From NCBI RefSeq assembly GCF_913773735.1, contig NZ_CAJYEB010000049.1, forward strand, positions 62,001 through 126,000: 64,000 bases of DNA, given 5' to 3'. The translations under genes were made by a program, and so were the position numbers. This document shows positions 17,273-27,109 of the stretch, piece by piece. Positions within the stretch are counted from its first letter, which is position 1, and each line of letters begins with the position of its first letter. This DNA is from an uncultured Massilia sp. (lineage in GTDB: Bacteria; Pseudomonadota; Gammaproteobacteria; Burkholderiales; Burkholderiaceae_D). The notes below the pieces were generated by a model. The model saw only the letters and a list, made by a program, of their open reading frames with translations. It was not told the DNA's origin and ran no database searches.

Positions 17273-17914
17273 ATGATGTTCAGCATGACCAGCACCGACA
17301 CGATCCGCGTGATGATCGCCGACGACCACCCGATGATGCGCGAGGGTATCGCCGCGTCCCTGTGCGCCCACGGCGGCATCGAGATCGTCGCCGAGGCGGC
17401 CGACGGCGACGAGGCGATCCACTGCTTTTCCAGCCAGCGTCCGGACGTGGCGCTGGTGGACCTGCAGATGCCCGGCAAGGACGGGCTGGAAGCGATCCGC
17501 GCGATCCGCAGCCTGCATCCTGACGCGCGCCTGATCGTGCTGACCACCTACGACGGCGATGCCCGCATCGCCGCCGCGCTCAAGGCCGGCGCCTCGGCCT
17601 ACCTGCTCAAGAACGTGCCCGGCCGCGAGCTGGCCGCCACCGTGCGCGAGGTGCACAACGGGTCGCACGTGCTGCCGCAGGCGCTGCGGCGCGAGGTGGC
17701 GATCCACTACGCCGGCGACGCGCTGTCGCCGCGCGAGCTGGACGTGCTGCGCCTTGCCGCGCTGGGCCATTCGAACCGCGCGATCGGCGGCCACCTGCAC
17801 ATCGGCGAGACCACGGTCAAGACCCACATGAGCACCATCCTCGTCAAACTCGGCGCGAACGACCGGGCGCACGCCGTCACCCTGGCCGCGCAGCGCGGCT
17901 ACATCGACCTGTGA
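17273..17914 (+). CDS. NarL/FixJ-type response regulator
   Basis: About 213 residues. The receiver shows VMIADDHPMM, phospho-acceptor Asp63 in ALVDLQMPGKDG, and the Thr and Lys of VLTTYDGD and AYLLKNVPG. The LuxR-type DNA-binding domain reads LSPRELDVLRLAALGHSNRA and GETTVKTHMSTILVKLGAND. The stop overlaps the GTG start of the following beta-propeller kinase gene (GTGA), so the two form a cognate pair. The start is uncertain: ATG codons at 17273, 17276 and 17285 are all possible, and the only ribosome-binding-like sequence, GAGGA, is 12 bases before the first. Confidence 0.9.
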   Translation: MMFSMTSTDTIRVMIADDHPMMREGIAASLCAHGGIEIVAEAADGDEAIHCFSSQRPDVALVDLQMPGKDGLEAIRAIRSLHPDARLIVLTTYDGDARIAAALKAGASAYLLKNVPGRELAATVREVHNGSHVLPQALRREVAIHYAGDALSPRELDVLRLAALGHSNRAIGGHLHIGETTVKTHMSTILVKLGANDRAHAVTLAAQRGYIDL

Positions 17915-20895
17915 CCACGCGCCGCCACCGGTTGCCCGCGCTCGCGCTGGCGGCGTGGATGGGCGGCGCCGGCGCCGCGCCGGTGGCGCCGGCGCCGCAG
18001 GAAGCGGCGCGCTACCAGCACAAGCAGTGGACGGCGGCCGACGGCGCGCCGCTGCAGATCACCAGCATGGCGCAGACCAGCGACGGCTGGCTCTGGCTCG
18101 GGACGTTCGACGGCCTGTACCGCTTCGACGGCCTGCGCTTCATGCGCTACCCGCTGCCGCGGCGCACGGCCGCCAACAGCAGCCGCATCATCGCGCTGCA
18201 CGCCGGCCCGCGCGACGACCTGTACATCGCCTATGCAGGCGAAGGGTTGTCGCGGCTGGCGCCGGACGGCACCCTGGAGGCGCTGCCGCCCGGGCCGGCG
18301 CCGGCGCCGGCGCAGCAGGTCAACGCCATGGTGGTCGATACCGACGGCAGCCTGTGGACGATGCACGCCGGCATCGAGCACCTGCAGGGCGGGCGCTGGG
18401 TTACGGTGGCGCCGGCCGCCGACTGGGCCGGCACCGAGCAGCGCAGCTTCGCCATCGACGCCCAGGGCCGGCTGTGGGCGGTCAGCGACCGCGCCACCTG
18501 GCGCCTGGACCGGGCGCGCATGCGCTTCGAGCGGGTGCTGGACGTGGGCGGCGAACCCGTGCTCGCGCCGGACGGCCGGCTGTGGCTGCTGGAACCCGAC
18601 GGCGGCGCGCGCGTGATCGCCGCGGCCGGCAACGGCGCGCCCGTCGGCCGCGCCGCCGGCCACTATGCGGGGCAGTTCGGCCCGGACGGCGCGCTCTGGC
18701 TGCTGGCGGGCTGTCCGCAGCGGGTCTGCGTCGTTCCCGACGCCGCGGGCCGGCCCGGCGCGCGCTACGCCGCGGCGCGCGCCGCGACGCTGCACTTTCC
18801 CGGCGCCGCCACGCTGTCGGGCATGGTCCCGCACGGCGCGCTGGCCGACCGCGAAGGCAATGTCTGGATCGCCACCGAGAACGGCCTCGATCGTTATCGG
18901 CGCAAGGCGTTCGAGCACGCCGGCCTGCCCGGCATCGGTACCCAGTACAGCCTCGCCACCGACGCGGACGGCCGGATGTGGGCCGCGTCCGCGGTCGCGG
19001 CGACGCTGTGGCGCCTGCCCGTCGACGGGCCGCCCCGGCGCCAGCCCGGGCCGGCCACGGTCATCGCCCGCGACGCGCACGGCGCGCTGCTGGTGGGGAC
19101 GCCGCGCGCCATCGAGCGGCGCAGCGACGACGCCGCCGAGCGCATCGCGCTGCCGCCCGGGCCGGACGGCAAGCCGGTCGACCGCGACCTGTTCGGCATC
19201 CTCGACGACGGCCAGGTGCTGTGGACGTCGTCGCGCTCCACCGGCCTGATCGGCTGGCGCGACGGCCGCTGGCTGGCGCGCGATGCGTTCCGCCTGCCCC
19301 CCAAGATCTTCCAGTCCGCCGCAGGCGGCCCGGGGCGCTTGTGGCTGGCGACCGGGGACGGCAAGCTGTTCCACTACGACGGCGCCAGCGACACCAGCAG
19401 CGCGACCGACATCGCGGCGCTGGGCACGGTGAGCGCGATCTTCCCGGACGGCGACCTCACCGTCAGCGGCGACGGCGGCATGGGCGTGGTGCGCGGCGGC
19501 GCGCTGCACCTGCTGCGCGCCGCCGATCCGGACGTGCTGCGCAACGTTTCCGGCCGCGTGATCACCCCGGACGGCAACCGCTGGTTCAACGGCGCCGCCG
19601 GCCTGGTGCGGGTACGCGCCGACGACTGGCGCCGCAGCGTCGACGACCCGGCCGTGCCGCTGCGCTACCGCCTATTCGACGCGCTCGACGGTTATCCGGG
19701 CCACGCCGTCATCGAGAACCGCTGGCCCAGCGCCTGGAGTCCGGACGGCCGCCACCTGTGGCTGGCCACCACCGGCAGCGTGGTGCGTTTCGACACGGGC
19801 GCGCGGCTGCCGGCCATTCCCGCGCCGACGGCATCCATCCTGCGCGTGGCCACCGACGGCGAATCGTACGCGCCGCGCGGTCCGCTGGCGCTGCCCGCCG
19901 GCACCGGCAGCCTGCGCATCGAGTACACGGCGCCGGTGCTGCACGCGCCCGAGCGGGTCCGCTTCGAATACCGCCTCGACGGCATCGACCGCGGCTGGCA
20001 GGACGCCGGCAACCGGCGCGCCATCTCGTACACGAACATCGGCCCCGGCGACTACGTGTTCCGCGTGCGCGCCCTCGACGAGGATGGCCTCACCGGTCCG
20101 GAGGACGCCACGCTGGCCCTGAGCGTGGCGCCGACGCTCACGCAGAGCGGCTGGTTCAGGCTGCTGTGCCTGGCCAGCGTCGCCATGCTGGGCGTGGCGC
20201 TGTACCGCTACCGGGTGCGCCGGCTGACGGCGCGCCTGGCCGAGCGCATGCGCGTCAAGACCGCCGAGCGCGAACGCATCGCGCGCACCCTGCACGACAC
20301 CTTCCTGCAGACCGTGCAGGGCCTGGTGCTGCGGGTGGACGCCGTCGCCGCCGCGCTGCCGCCCGGCGACGGCGCGCGCCGCCAGCTCGAGGCCCTGCTG
20401 GCGGACGCCGGCCGGGCCATCGGCGAAGGCCGCGAGCAGTTGCAGGAACTGCGCGCGGGCGACGCCCTGGTGCTCGACGACGTGCTCCACGATGCCGTCG
20501 CGCGCCTGCGCGCCGCCCACGGCATCGACGTCGCGCTGCGCGTGGAGGGCGAGCGGCGCGCGCTCGATCCGCTCGTGGCCGACGAGGTCGCCGACGTGGC
20601 GCGCGAGGCGCTGCGCAACGCCTGCCGGCACGCCGGCGCCGCCCACGTGCGCGCGACGCTGAGCTACGGCCGCCAGGCGCTGGCGCTGCTCGTGGCCGAC
20701 GACGGCCGCGGCTTCCCGGACGAGGTCCTGCGCGCCGGCGCGCGCGCCGGCCACTGGGGCCTGGTCGGCCTGCGCGAACGCGCGACGCGGATCGGAGCGC
20801 GGCTGGCGGTCGGCAACGGCCCCCGGGGCGGCGCCCAGGTGACGCTGGAAGTGCCGGCCGCGCGCGCCTACGCCGCCGCGCCGCCGTCGAGGTAG
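17911..20895 (+). CDS. Two-component sensor with periplasmic beta-propeller and Y_Y_Y domain
   Basis: A 994-residue sensor. After a signal sequence comes a long periplasmic region of Reg_prop-type propeller repeats (first one SDGWLWLGTFDGLYRFDG), then a Y_Y_Y-like domain with FEYRLDGIDRGWQDAGN and YTNIGPGDYVFRVRA. One membrane helix around residue 750-770 leads to a HisKA_3 kinase with His795 in IARTLHDTFLQTVQGL and a HATPase with ALRNACRHAGAAHV and GRGFP. This layout is common in carbohydrate-sensing systems. The kinase part pairs with LuxR-type regulators, as here. It starts with GTG at 17911, overlapping the regulator stop, and its last 28 bases overlap the convergent LysR gene. Confidence 0.9.
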   Translation: MTTRRHRLPALALAAWMGGAGAAPVAPAPQEAARYQHKQWTAADGAPLQITSMAQTSDGWLWLGTFDGLYRFDGLRFMRYPLPRRTAANSSRIIALHAGPRDDLYIAYAGEGLSRLAPDGTLEALPPGPAPAPAQQVNAMVVDTDGSLWTMHAGIEHLQGGRWVTVAPAADWAGTEQRSFAIDAQGRLWAVSDRATWRLDRARMRFERVLDVGGEPVLAPDGRLWLLEPDGGARVIAAAGNGAPVGRAAGHYAGQFGPDGALWLLAGCPQRVCVVPDAAGRPGARYAAARAATLHFPGAATLSGMVPHGALADREGNVWIATENGLDRYRRKAFEHAGLPGIGTQYSLATDADGRMWAASAVAATLWRLPVDGPPRRQPGPATVIARDAHGALLVGTPRAIERRSDDAAERIALPPGPDGKPVDRDLFGILDDGQVLWTSSRSTGLIGWRDGRWLARDAFRLPPKIFQSAAGGPGRLWLATGDGKLFHYDGASDTSSATDIAALGTVSAIFPDGDLTVSGDGGMGVVRGGALHLLRAADPDVLRNVSGRVITPDGNRWFNGAAGLVRVRADDWRRSVDDPAVPLRYRLFDALDGYPGHAVIENRWPSAWSPDGRHLWLATTGSVVRFDTGARLPAIPAPTASILRVATDGESYAPRGPLALPAGTGSLRIEYTAPVLHAPERVRFEYRLDGIDRGWQDAGNRRAISYTNIGPGDYVFRVRALDEDGLTGPEDATLALSVAPTLTQSGWFRLLCLASVAMLGVALYRYRVRRLTARLAERMRVKTAERERIARTLHDTFLQTVQGLVLRVDAVAAALPPGDGARRQLEALLADAGRAIGEGREQLQELRAGDALVLDDVLHDAVARLRAAHGIDVALRVEGERRALDPLVADEVADVAREALRNACRHAGAAHVRATLSYGRQALALLVADDGRGFPDEVLRAGARAGHWGLVGLRERATRIGARLAVGNGPRGGAQVTLEVPAARAYAAAPPSR

Positions 20896-21791
20896 GCGCG
20901 CAGGCCCTCGGCCAGCGCATCGAACGCGGCGCGGCAGCGCGGGCTGTCGCGCAGGTCCTCGTGCATCGTGACCCAGGTATCGAAGGCCAGCGCGAACGCT
21001 TGCGGCAGCACCCGCACCAGCGCCGGCGCGCGCGCCGCCAGGCCGGACTGGCAAAAGCCGATGCCGGCGCCGGCGCGGATCAGCGCCAGCTGGGCGACGT
21101 CGCTGTCGGTGCGCAGCGAGAACGCGGCGCGGCGCCAGGCCGGCACCGTGCGCGCCGCCTCGCGCACGTAGGGCGGCGGCTGGTCGTAGCCGATCAGCGC
21201 ATGGCGCGCCAGGTCGGCCGCGCCGGCCGGCATGCCGTGGGCGGCGAGATAGGCCGGGCTCGCATACAGGCCGATGGCAACGGCGCCGATGCGGCGCGCC
21301 ACCAGCTGGTCCTGGCGCGGCGCCGTCATGCGCACGGCGATGTCGGCCTCGCGCCGCAGCAGGTCCTGCACCCGGTTGGTCAGCACCAGTTCCACCTTCA
21401 GTGCCGGGTGGCGCGCGCGCAGCCGCGCCAGGATGGCCGGCATGACCTCGACGCCCATCACCTCGCTCACCGACACCCGCACCACGCCGCGCACGCCGTC
21501 GCCGTAGCTGGCCGCGGCCCGTTCCAGCGCCGCGGCCGTGCTCTCCATCGCCTCGGCATGCGCGCGCAGCGCCAGCGCCGCCTCGGTCGGCAGCAGGCCG
21601 GATGGCGAGCGCGTGAACAGCGCCAGGCCGAGCCCCGCCTCCAGCGCCGCGACGTGGCGGCCGACCGTCGGCTGCGCCACCCCGAGGGCGCGCGCCGCGC
21701 CGGACAGCGAGCCCTCGCGCAGCACGCCCAGCAGGGAGCGGTACAGCTCCCATTCCACATGGCCGCTCACGGACGCCGTCCCGTCATACAT
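20868..21791 (-). CDS. LysR-family transcriptional regulator
   Basis: About 307 residues. The N-terminal winged helix-turn-helix is WELYRSLLGVLREGSLSGAA then ALGVAQPTVGRHVAALEAG. The effector-binding domain follows with VRVSVSEVMGVEVMPAILA and ALIGYDQPPPY. It is transcribed divergently from the NAD-epimerase gene at 21880, the usual arrangement of a LysR regulator and its target. The ATG at 21791 gives MYDGTASVSGHVEWELY; one at 21818 adds nine residues and neither has a strong ribosome binding site at normal spacing. Its 3' end overlaps that of the propeller kinase by 28 bases. Confidence 0.88.
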   Translation of the reverse strand: MYDGTASVSGHVEWELYRSLLGVLREGSLSGAARALGVAQPTVGRHVAALEAGLGLALFTRSPSGLLPTEAALALRAHAEAMESTAAALERAAASYGDGVRGVVRVSVSEVMGVEVMPAILARLRARHPALKVELVLTNRVQDLLRREADIAVRMTAPRQDQLVARRIGAVAIGLYASPAYLAAHGMPAGAADLARHALIGYDQPPPYVREAARTVPAWRRAAFSLRTDSDVAQLALIRAGAGIGFCQSGLAARAPALVRVLPQAFALAFDTWVTMHEDLRDSPRCRAAFDALAEGLRAYLDGGAAA

Positions 21792-21879
21792 AACTGCATA
21801 GCCGCTCTCCTCTTTCATGCAATTCCATTGAGCCTGCCGGAGCGCTACGCTGTCAACATCTTTCGACGAGGAGGCGGCA

Positions 21880-22959
21880 ATGGACGACACGATGGACAAG
21901 GGCACGGCGCTGGTACTGGGCGCCACGGGAGGCATCGGCGGCGCGGTGGCGCGGCGCCTGCTGCGCGGCGGCTGGGCCGTGCGCGCGCTGCGGCGCGCCG
22001 GGCCGGGGGTGGCTCCGGGAGTGGCGCCGCACATGACGCCGCAACCGGCGCCAGCAGCCGGCGATATCGCCTGGATGCAGGGCGACGCGATGGACGCCGC
22101 CGCCGTGGCGCGCGCCGCCGCTGGCTGCGACGTGATCGTCCACGCCGTCAATCCGCCCGGCTACAGCCGCTGGGCGCAACTGGTGCTGCCGATGCTGCGC
22201 AACGCGATCGCCGCCGCGGAGAACGAGGGCGCGCTGCTGGTGGTGCCGGGCTCGTTCTACAACTTCGGCCCCGACGCCTTCCCGCTGATCGCCGAGGAGG
22301 CGCCGCAGCACCCGCTGACGCGCAAGGGCCGCGTGCGCGTGCAGGCCGACGAGGCACTGCGGGCCTGCGCCGCGCGCGGCCGGGCGCGCGTGCTGACGGT
22401 GCGCGCCGGCGACTACTTCGGCCCCGGCGCCGGCAACAACTGGTTCGGCCAGGGCCTGGTGAAGCCGGGCCGGCCGGTGACGCGCATCCTGGTGCCGAAC
22501 GATCCCGGCGTGGGCCACCAATGGGCCTACCTGCCGGACGTGGCCGAGACGATGGCGGCGCTGATCGCGCGGCGCGCCGGACTCGCGCCGTTCGCGGCCT
22601 TCCACATGGCCGGCCACTGGGACCCGGACGGCGCCACGCTGGCGCGCGCGATCGCCGACGCGGTGCGCCGGCGCGGCGGCGCCCTGCCCGCGACGCGGCG
22701 CTTCCCGTGGTGGGCCGCCATGCTGGCGGCACCGTTCGACGTCACGATGCGCGAGGTGCTGGAGATGCGCTACCTGTGGCGCACGCCGCTGCGCCTGGAC
22801 AACCGCAAGCTGGTCGCGCTGCTGGGCGCCGAGCCGCACACGCCGCTGGAGCGGGCCGTCGAGTGCACGCTGGAAGGACTGGGGTGCCTGCCGCCTACTG
22901 CGCCAGGTGCAGCAGCGGAAACGGCCGCCCCTGGCCGTCGACCGGCGCGCGGCCAATGA
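21880..22959 (+). CDS. NAD-dependent epimerase/dehydratase family (extended SDR) protein
   Basis: A 359-residue protein with the nucleotide-binding motif VLGATGGIGGAVARRLL at the N-terminus and CDVIVHAVNPPGYSRW in the next strand. The usual YxxxK motif is not obvious: the segment where it would fall reads VPGSFYNFGPDAFPLIAEE, so this is an atypical member, as in many NmrA- or epimerase-like oxidoreductases. The ATG at 21880 has GAGGAGG five bases upstream. It is divergent from the LysR regulator, which probably controls it. The last 65 bases overlap the opposite-strand GNAT gene, and the C-terminal 20 residues (Ala/Pro/Arg-rich) look unconserved, as if the reading frame had lost an earlier stop. 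Confidence 0.75.
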   Translation: MDDTMDKGTALVLGATGGIGGAVARRLLRGGWAVRALRRAGPGVAPGVAPHMTPQPAPAAGDIAWMQGDAMDAAAVARAAAGCDVIVHAVNPPGYSRWAQLVLPMLRNAIAAAENEGALLVVPGSFYNFGPDAFPLIAEEAPQHPLTRKGRVRVQADEALRACAARGRARVLTVRAGDYFGPGAGNNWFGQGLVKPGRPVTRILVPNDPGVGHQWAYLPDVAETMAALIARRAGLAPFAAFHMAGHWDPDGATLARAIADAVRRRGGALPATRRFPWWAAMLAAPFDVTMREVLEMRYLWRTPLRLDNRKLVALLGAEPHTPLERAVECTLEGLGCLPPTAPGAAAETAAPGRRPARGQ

Positions 22960-23326
22960 CGCGGAACCCCATGCGCAGGTAGAACGCCAGCGCGTCGGGA
23001 TTGGCTTCGTTGACGTCCAGCCGCAACGGCCCCTTGAGGGCGCGCGCATGGGCCAGCAGGACGCGCCCGGCGCCGCGCCGGAACCGGGCCGGATCGACGA
23101 ACAGCGCCTCGACCGTCGCGCCGTCCAGGCCCATGAAGGCTTGCGGGGCGCCGTCGTCCTCGAGCACCCAGACCTCGAGCGCCGGCAGGACCTGGTCGCG
23201 CACGACGGGCAGCAACGCGTCGATGTCCCCGGGGGACAGGAAGTGGTGCGTGGCGCGCACCGAGCGCAGCCAGATGGCCAGCAGCGCATCGGTGTCGGCG
23301 GCGCGCAATGCACGGATGGTCGGCAT
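22895..23326 (-). CDS. GNAT-family N-acetyltransferase (YjaB-like)
   Basis: A 143-residue protein of the acetyl-CoA-dependent N-acetyltransferase fold. It begins MPTIRALRAADTDALLAIWL. The acetyl-CoA loop is present as ARFRRGAGRVLLAHARAL (a R-x-x-G-x-G/A-like signature) and the C-terminal LDVNEANPDALAFYLRMGFR is the typical last motif. The closest architecture I recall is E. coli YjaB. The acceptor is unknown. The gene lies 12 bases downstream of the phosphoethanolamine transferase gene on the same strand and probably shares its transcript; its 3' end overlaps the SDR gene by 65 bases. Confidence 0.85.
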   Translation of the reverse strand: MPTIRALRAADTDALLAIWLRSVRATHHFLSPGDIDALLPVVRDQVLPALEVWVLEDDGAPQAFMGLDGATVEALFVDPARFRRGAGRVLLAHARALKGPLRLDVNEANPDALAFYLRMGFRVIGRAPVDGQGRPFPLLHLAQ

Positions 23327-23338
23327 CGCGTCCCGTCC

Positions 23339-25036
23339 TTACTGCACCGCCGCCGGCAAGGCGGGGCCGCCCGGCAGGGGCGCACGGCGCGCATCGGCGC
23401 CGAAGCTGGCGCTGAGCAGGTCGTCCTCGGCGCGGTAGCCGGGCGCACGGATGTCGAGCAGGCCATACAGGGTATGGTCGAGCACGTCGGTGCGGTAGGC
23501 CCGGCCCTCGAGCGCGTCGCGGTCGATGCGCGCGGTCTTGTCGGCGCGGTTCGACCACACCAGCAGCGGCACCTGGTAGCCGCTGGCGTCGGTGGCCGAG
23601 TGGCCGGCGAAATCGCGGTTGTGGCCCACTTCCTGGCCGTGGTCGGACACGTACAGCAGCGACGTCGGCCGTCCGGCCTGGCGCTGAGCGAGGTCGAGGA
23701 TGGCGGCGATCACGTGGTCGCCGTACAGCATGGCGTTGTCGTACTGGTCGCGCGCCTTGACGATCCAGAACGGCCGTCCGGCCTGGCGCAGCGCGGCGTC
23801 GACGCCGTCCTCGGTGCGCGTGAAGCGGTCGAAGGCTTGCGGATAGCGCAGGTCGTAGCGCAGGTGCGCGCCCTGCATGTGCACGACCACGAGCTTCTTC
23901 GGTTCGGGGCGCGCCAGGATCCGCTCCAGCGGCGGCAGCATGCGCTCGTCCAGGCTGCGCGCCTCGCGCCCGCGCCCGCTGTTGACGAACACCTGCTCGT
24001 GCGCGTGCTCGGCCAGGATCTGGATCGGGCCGTCGGCCCGTTCCTGGTTCGACACCCAGAACACGCGGTAGCCGGCCACGCGCGCCAGCGCCAGCACGTT
24101 CGGCTGGCCGCGCCAGGCCTGCGGGTCGGCGGCGGTGGCCGGGGTCAGCATCTTCAGCAGGGACTGCGCGGTGGCCGCGTCGGCCGAATTCACGTTGCGG
24201 AACACCAGCAGGTCCTTGCGCCGCCGCTCCAGCTCGGGCGTGGTGGCGCGCGGATAGCCGTACAGCGACCAGTTGCTGCGGTTGACGCTCTCGCCCAGCA
24301 CCAGCACCACCGTCTGCTCGGGCGGACCGGCATAGCTGGCCCGGTCCTGCCCGGCGCGCTGCAGGTCGCGCGCGACCTTGCGGCGGATGTCTTCCATCAG
24401 CGCGCGCTGGTCGAAATAGTCGTCGACGTAGGCCGGCCAGTAGACCAGCGGATTCTCGCGCGCCATGGTCGGGTTCAGGTGCAGGGCGCCGAACAGCACG
24501 GCCAGGCCGGCGCCGATCCAGCGCGCCGCGCGCCCCGCCCGCAGCGGGCCGTCGTGCGGCCGGCCCCAGCGCCGCTCCAGCCACGCCAGCAGCACGACCA
24601 GCACCGTCGGCAACGCCGCCACCAGCAGCATGTGCAGGCCGTAGGTGGCGAGGAATTCGCTCGCTTCTTCCGGATTGCTACCGAGGATGGCGTCGGCCAC
24701 GGCGATGTGCTTGGGCGTCATGCCGTACAACCAGAACAGGAAACCTTCGATCGCGGCGGTCGCCAGCACCAGCCCGTTGAGCAGCAGGGCCGCGCCGGAC
24801 AGCGCGCGCCGCCACGGCAGCAGCAGCGCCAGGCCGCCCAGCCCGAGGTTGGCGACGGCGGCGAAGGCGGCCGCCTTGGTGAAGCTGTGCTGGTCCTGCA
24901 TGCCGAGGCGCCAGAACAGGGCCAGGCCGGCGATGGTGACGAGGGCGCGCACGAGCGCGTGGCGCAGCGCGGGCGGCAGCGCGGACGACGGCGCACGCGG
25001 TTTTCGCGCAGCGCCGCCGGGACGGACGATAAACAA
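23339..25036 (-). CDS. Phosphoethanolamine transferase, EptA/CptA family
   Basis: A 565-residue inner-membrane sulfatase-like transferase that moves phosphoethanolamine onto lipopolysaccharide sugars or lipid A. Five hydrophobic helices occupy the first 190 residues. The periplasmic catalytic domain has VLVLGESVNRSNWSLYGYPR (metal-binding Glu), NSADAATAQSLLKML (the Thr nucleophile lies in ATAQS), VVVHMQGAHLRYDLRYP and YVSDHGQEVGHN (metal-binding Asp and His). EASEFL before the catalytic domain resembles CptA. I chose a TTG start at 25036 because GGAG lies six bases upstream and the upstream residues are unconserved. It may confer resistance to cationic peptides, which is an inference from the family. 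Confidence 0.85.
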   Translation of the reverse strand: MFIVRPGGAARKPRAPSSALPPALRHALVRALVTIAGLALFWRLGMQDQHSFTKAAAFAAVANLGLGGLALLLPWRRALSGAALLLNGLVLATAAIEGFLFWLYGMTPKHIAVADAILGSNPEEASEFLATYGLHMLLVAALPTVLVVLLAWLERRWGRPHDGPLRAGRAARWIGAGLAVLFGALHLNPTMARENPLVYWPAYVDDYFDQRALMEDIRRKVARDLQRAGQDRASYAGPPEQTVVLVLGESVNRSNWSLYGYPRATTPELERRRKDLLVFRNVNSADAATAQSLLKMLTPATAADPQAWRGQPNVLALARVAGYRVFWVSNQERADGPIQILAEHAHEQVFVNSGRGREARSLDERMLPPLERILARPEPKKLVVVHMQGAHLRYDLRYPQAFDRFTRTEDGVDAALRQAGRPFWIVKARDQYDNAMLYGDHVIAAILDLAQRQAGRPTSLLYVSDHGQEVGHNRDFAGHSATDASGYQVPLLVWSNRADKTARIDRDALEGRAYRTDVLDHTLYGLLDIRAPGYRAEDDLLSASFGADARRAPLPGGPALPAAVQ

Positions 25037-25585
25037 TGCTCTCTCCAGTGGACACGGCCGTGGGGCCGGTGGCGGGCGCCGATTCTGTGTCCGGCTGCGC
25101 CGCCGCAAGACATCCCGGACGGGCGGCGCCGGCCATGCCTGGGACCGGTGCACCCGTCAATACCGGCGGATTATTGCACAGGAGATTGCTTAATCCAAGG
25201 TAATATGCAGTCGCGACGTTGCCGGCCTTGACGGACAAGCATGTTGCACTGCAAAATGCCGCCCATGACCGCCCCCACGTTCCCGCCCGTTCCCGTCGTC
25301 CGCCCGGCCTGCGCCGCCGCGGCCGCGCGCTTCGCGCGCAACGGGCTGGATGCCATCGCCTTCCCGGGCGCCGGGCTGCCGCGCGGTTATTTCTGTTCCG
25401 TGACGCCGCCCTGAGCGCCAACTGAGCGCCGGCGCCAGTCGCGCGCCTCCCGGGCGCCGCCCGCCAGCCGTCGCTGCGCGGGCCGCCCACCCGATCGCTT
25501 CGCCCGTCCCGTCGCTCGCGCGCGGCAGCACGGGCGCGCCTTTACTCCCCTGTTGCCCGGCACCGCACGCCGGGAAGGAATCCGC
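25037..25585. other. Intergenic region of 549 bases
   Basis: This gap separates the divergent phosphoethanolamine transferase and SulP genes. It holds a short AT-richer patch around 25165-25215 (TTGCAC and TAATAT boxes, but 21 bases apart) that may be a promoter. An open frame from ATG at 25265 to TGA at 25414 encodes 49 residues beginning MTAPTFPPVPVVRPAC. It has no ribosome binding site and no recognised domain, so I do not call it a gene. The last 150 bases show nothing except the GGAAGGA ribosome binding site of the SulP gene. Confidence 0.5.
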
Positions 25586-27067
25586 ATGTCCCTGTCATCC
25601 CTGCGCCAGACCTGGTTCTTCAATACCCGCGCCGACGTCCTGGCCGGCCTCGTCGTCGCGCTGGCCCTGATCCCCGAAGCCATCGCCTTTTCCATCATCG
25701 CCGGCGTCGACCCCAAGGTCGGCCTGTACGCCTCGTTCTCGATCGCCACGCTGATCGCCTTCTGCGGCGGCCGCCCGGGCATGATCTCCGCCGCCACCGG
25801 CGCCATGGCGCTGGTCATGGCCGGCCTGGTGAGATCCCACGGCCTGGACTACCTGCTGGCCGCCACCATCCTGGCCGGCGCGCTGCAGGTGGGCGCCGGC
25901 CTGCTCGGGCTCGGGCGCCTGATGCGCTTCGTCTCGCGCTCGGTCGTGACGGGCTTCGTCAACGCCCTGGCCATCCTGATCTTCCTGGCCCAGCTGCCGG
26001 AGCTGCTGCACGTGACCTGGCATGTGTACGCGATCACCGCGGCCGGCCTTGCGATCATCTACGGCCTGCCGCGCCTGACGACGGCCGTGCCGTCGCCGCT
26101 GGTGGCCATCGTCGTGCTCACCGCCGTCTCGGTCGCCCTGGGCCTGGACGTGCGCACGGTCGGCGACATGGGCCAGCTGCCGGACAGCCTGCCGTCCTTC
26201 CTGCTGCCGGACGTGCCGCTGGACCTCGCGACGCTGCGCATCATCCTGCCCTACTCGGCCACGCTGGCCGTGGTCGGCCTGCTCGAATCCCTGATGACGG
26301 CGACCATCGTCGACGACTTCACCGACACGCGCAGCGACAAGCGCCGCGAATGCGTGGGCCAGGGCATCGCCAACATCGCCACCGGCTTCATCGGCGGCAT
26401 GGCCGGCTGCGCCATGATCGGCCAGTCCGTCATCAACGTGAAGTCGGGCGGCCGCGGGCGCCTGTCGACGCTGGTCGCGGGCGTGGTGCTGCTGATCCTC
26501 GTCGTGTTCCTGGGCGACTGGGTGCGCCGCATCCCGATGGCGGCGCTGGTCGCCGTGATGATCATGGTCTCGATCGGCACCTTCGACTGGCACTCGCTGC
26601 GCCGCCTGCGCGCGCATCCGTCCACGTCCAGCGTGGTGATGCTCGCCACCGTGGCCGTCACCGTCGCGACGCACGACCTGGCCAAGGGCGTCGTCACGGG
26701 CGTGCTGCTGTCGGGCGTGTTCTTCGCCCAGAAGGTGAGCCGGCTGCTGCGCGTCGACGCGGCGCTGGAAGCGGACGGACGCACGCGCCGCTACACGGTA
26801 AGCGGCCAGGTGTTCTTCGCGTCGGCAGAGCGGCTGGTGCAGGCGTTCGACTACCACGAGGCGCCGGAGGCCGTCGTCATCGACGTCGGGCAGGCGCATT
26901 TCTGGGACATCACGGCCGTGGGGGCGCTGGACAAGGTGGTGCTCAAGTTGCGCCGCAGCGGGGTGCGGGTCGAGGTGCTGGGGTTGAACGCGGCCAGCGC
27001 GGGGCTGGTGGACCGGTTCGGGGTGCATGACAAGGATACGGAGGGGGGCGTGACGGCGGGGCATTGA
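25586..27067 (+). CDS. SulP-family inorganic anion transporter with STAS domain
   Basis: A 493-residue inner-membrane transporter. It starts [20 protein letters not shown], and the first helices carry the SulP signature [20 protein letters not shown]. About twelve membrane segments follow, including [20 protein letters not shown] and [20 protein letters not shown]. The cytosolic STAS domain begins near residue 395 ([19 protein letters not shown]) and includes [20 protein letters not shown]. SulP proteins carry sulfate, bicarbonate, or dicarboxylates; the substrate cannot be assigned here, and no carbonic anhydrase or sulfur gene is adjacent. I chose the ATG at 25586 because GGAAGGA precedes it. 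Confidence 0.9.
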   Translation: MSLSSLRQTWFFNTRADVLAGLVVALALIPEAIAFSIIAGVDPKVGLYASFSIATLIAFCGGRPGMISAATGAMALVMAGLVRSHGLDYLLAATILAGALQVGAGLLGLGRLMRFVSRSVVTGFVNALAILIFLAQLPELLHVTWHVYAITAAGLAIIYGLPRLTTAVPSPLVAIVVLTAVSVALGLDVRTVGDMGQLPDSLPSFLLPDVPLDLATLRIILPYSATLAVVGLLESLMTATIVDDFTDTRSDKRRECVGQGIANIATGFIGGMAGCAMIGQSVINVKSGGRGRLSTLVAGVVLLILVVFLGDWVRRIPMAALVAVMIMVSIGTFDWHSLRRLRAHPSTSSVVMLATVAVTVATHDLAKGVVTGVLLSGVFFAQKVSRLLRVDAALEADGRTRRYTVSGQVFFASAERLVQAFDYHEAPEAVVIDVGQAHFWDITAVGALDKVVLKLRRSGVRVEVLGLNAASAGLVDRFGVHDKDTEGGVTAGH

Positions 27068-27109
27068 GCGACGGCGCCATCGTCGTCGCCCCGGCGCGGA
27101 CGCGCCCCC

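Noticed and set aside
17955-22982. 1675-codon open frame in another frame over the propeller kinase and LysR/SDR genes
   Set aside because: Arg/Pro/Gly-rich composition and no domain; it runs over three well-defined genes on both strands.
25265-25414. 49-residue open frame in the gap before the SulP gene
   Set aside because: Plausible length and composition, but no ribosome binding site, no homology I recognise, and the region is otherwise non-coding in appearance.
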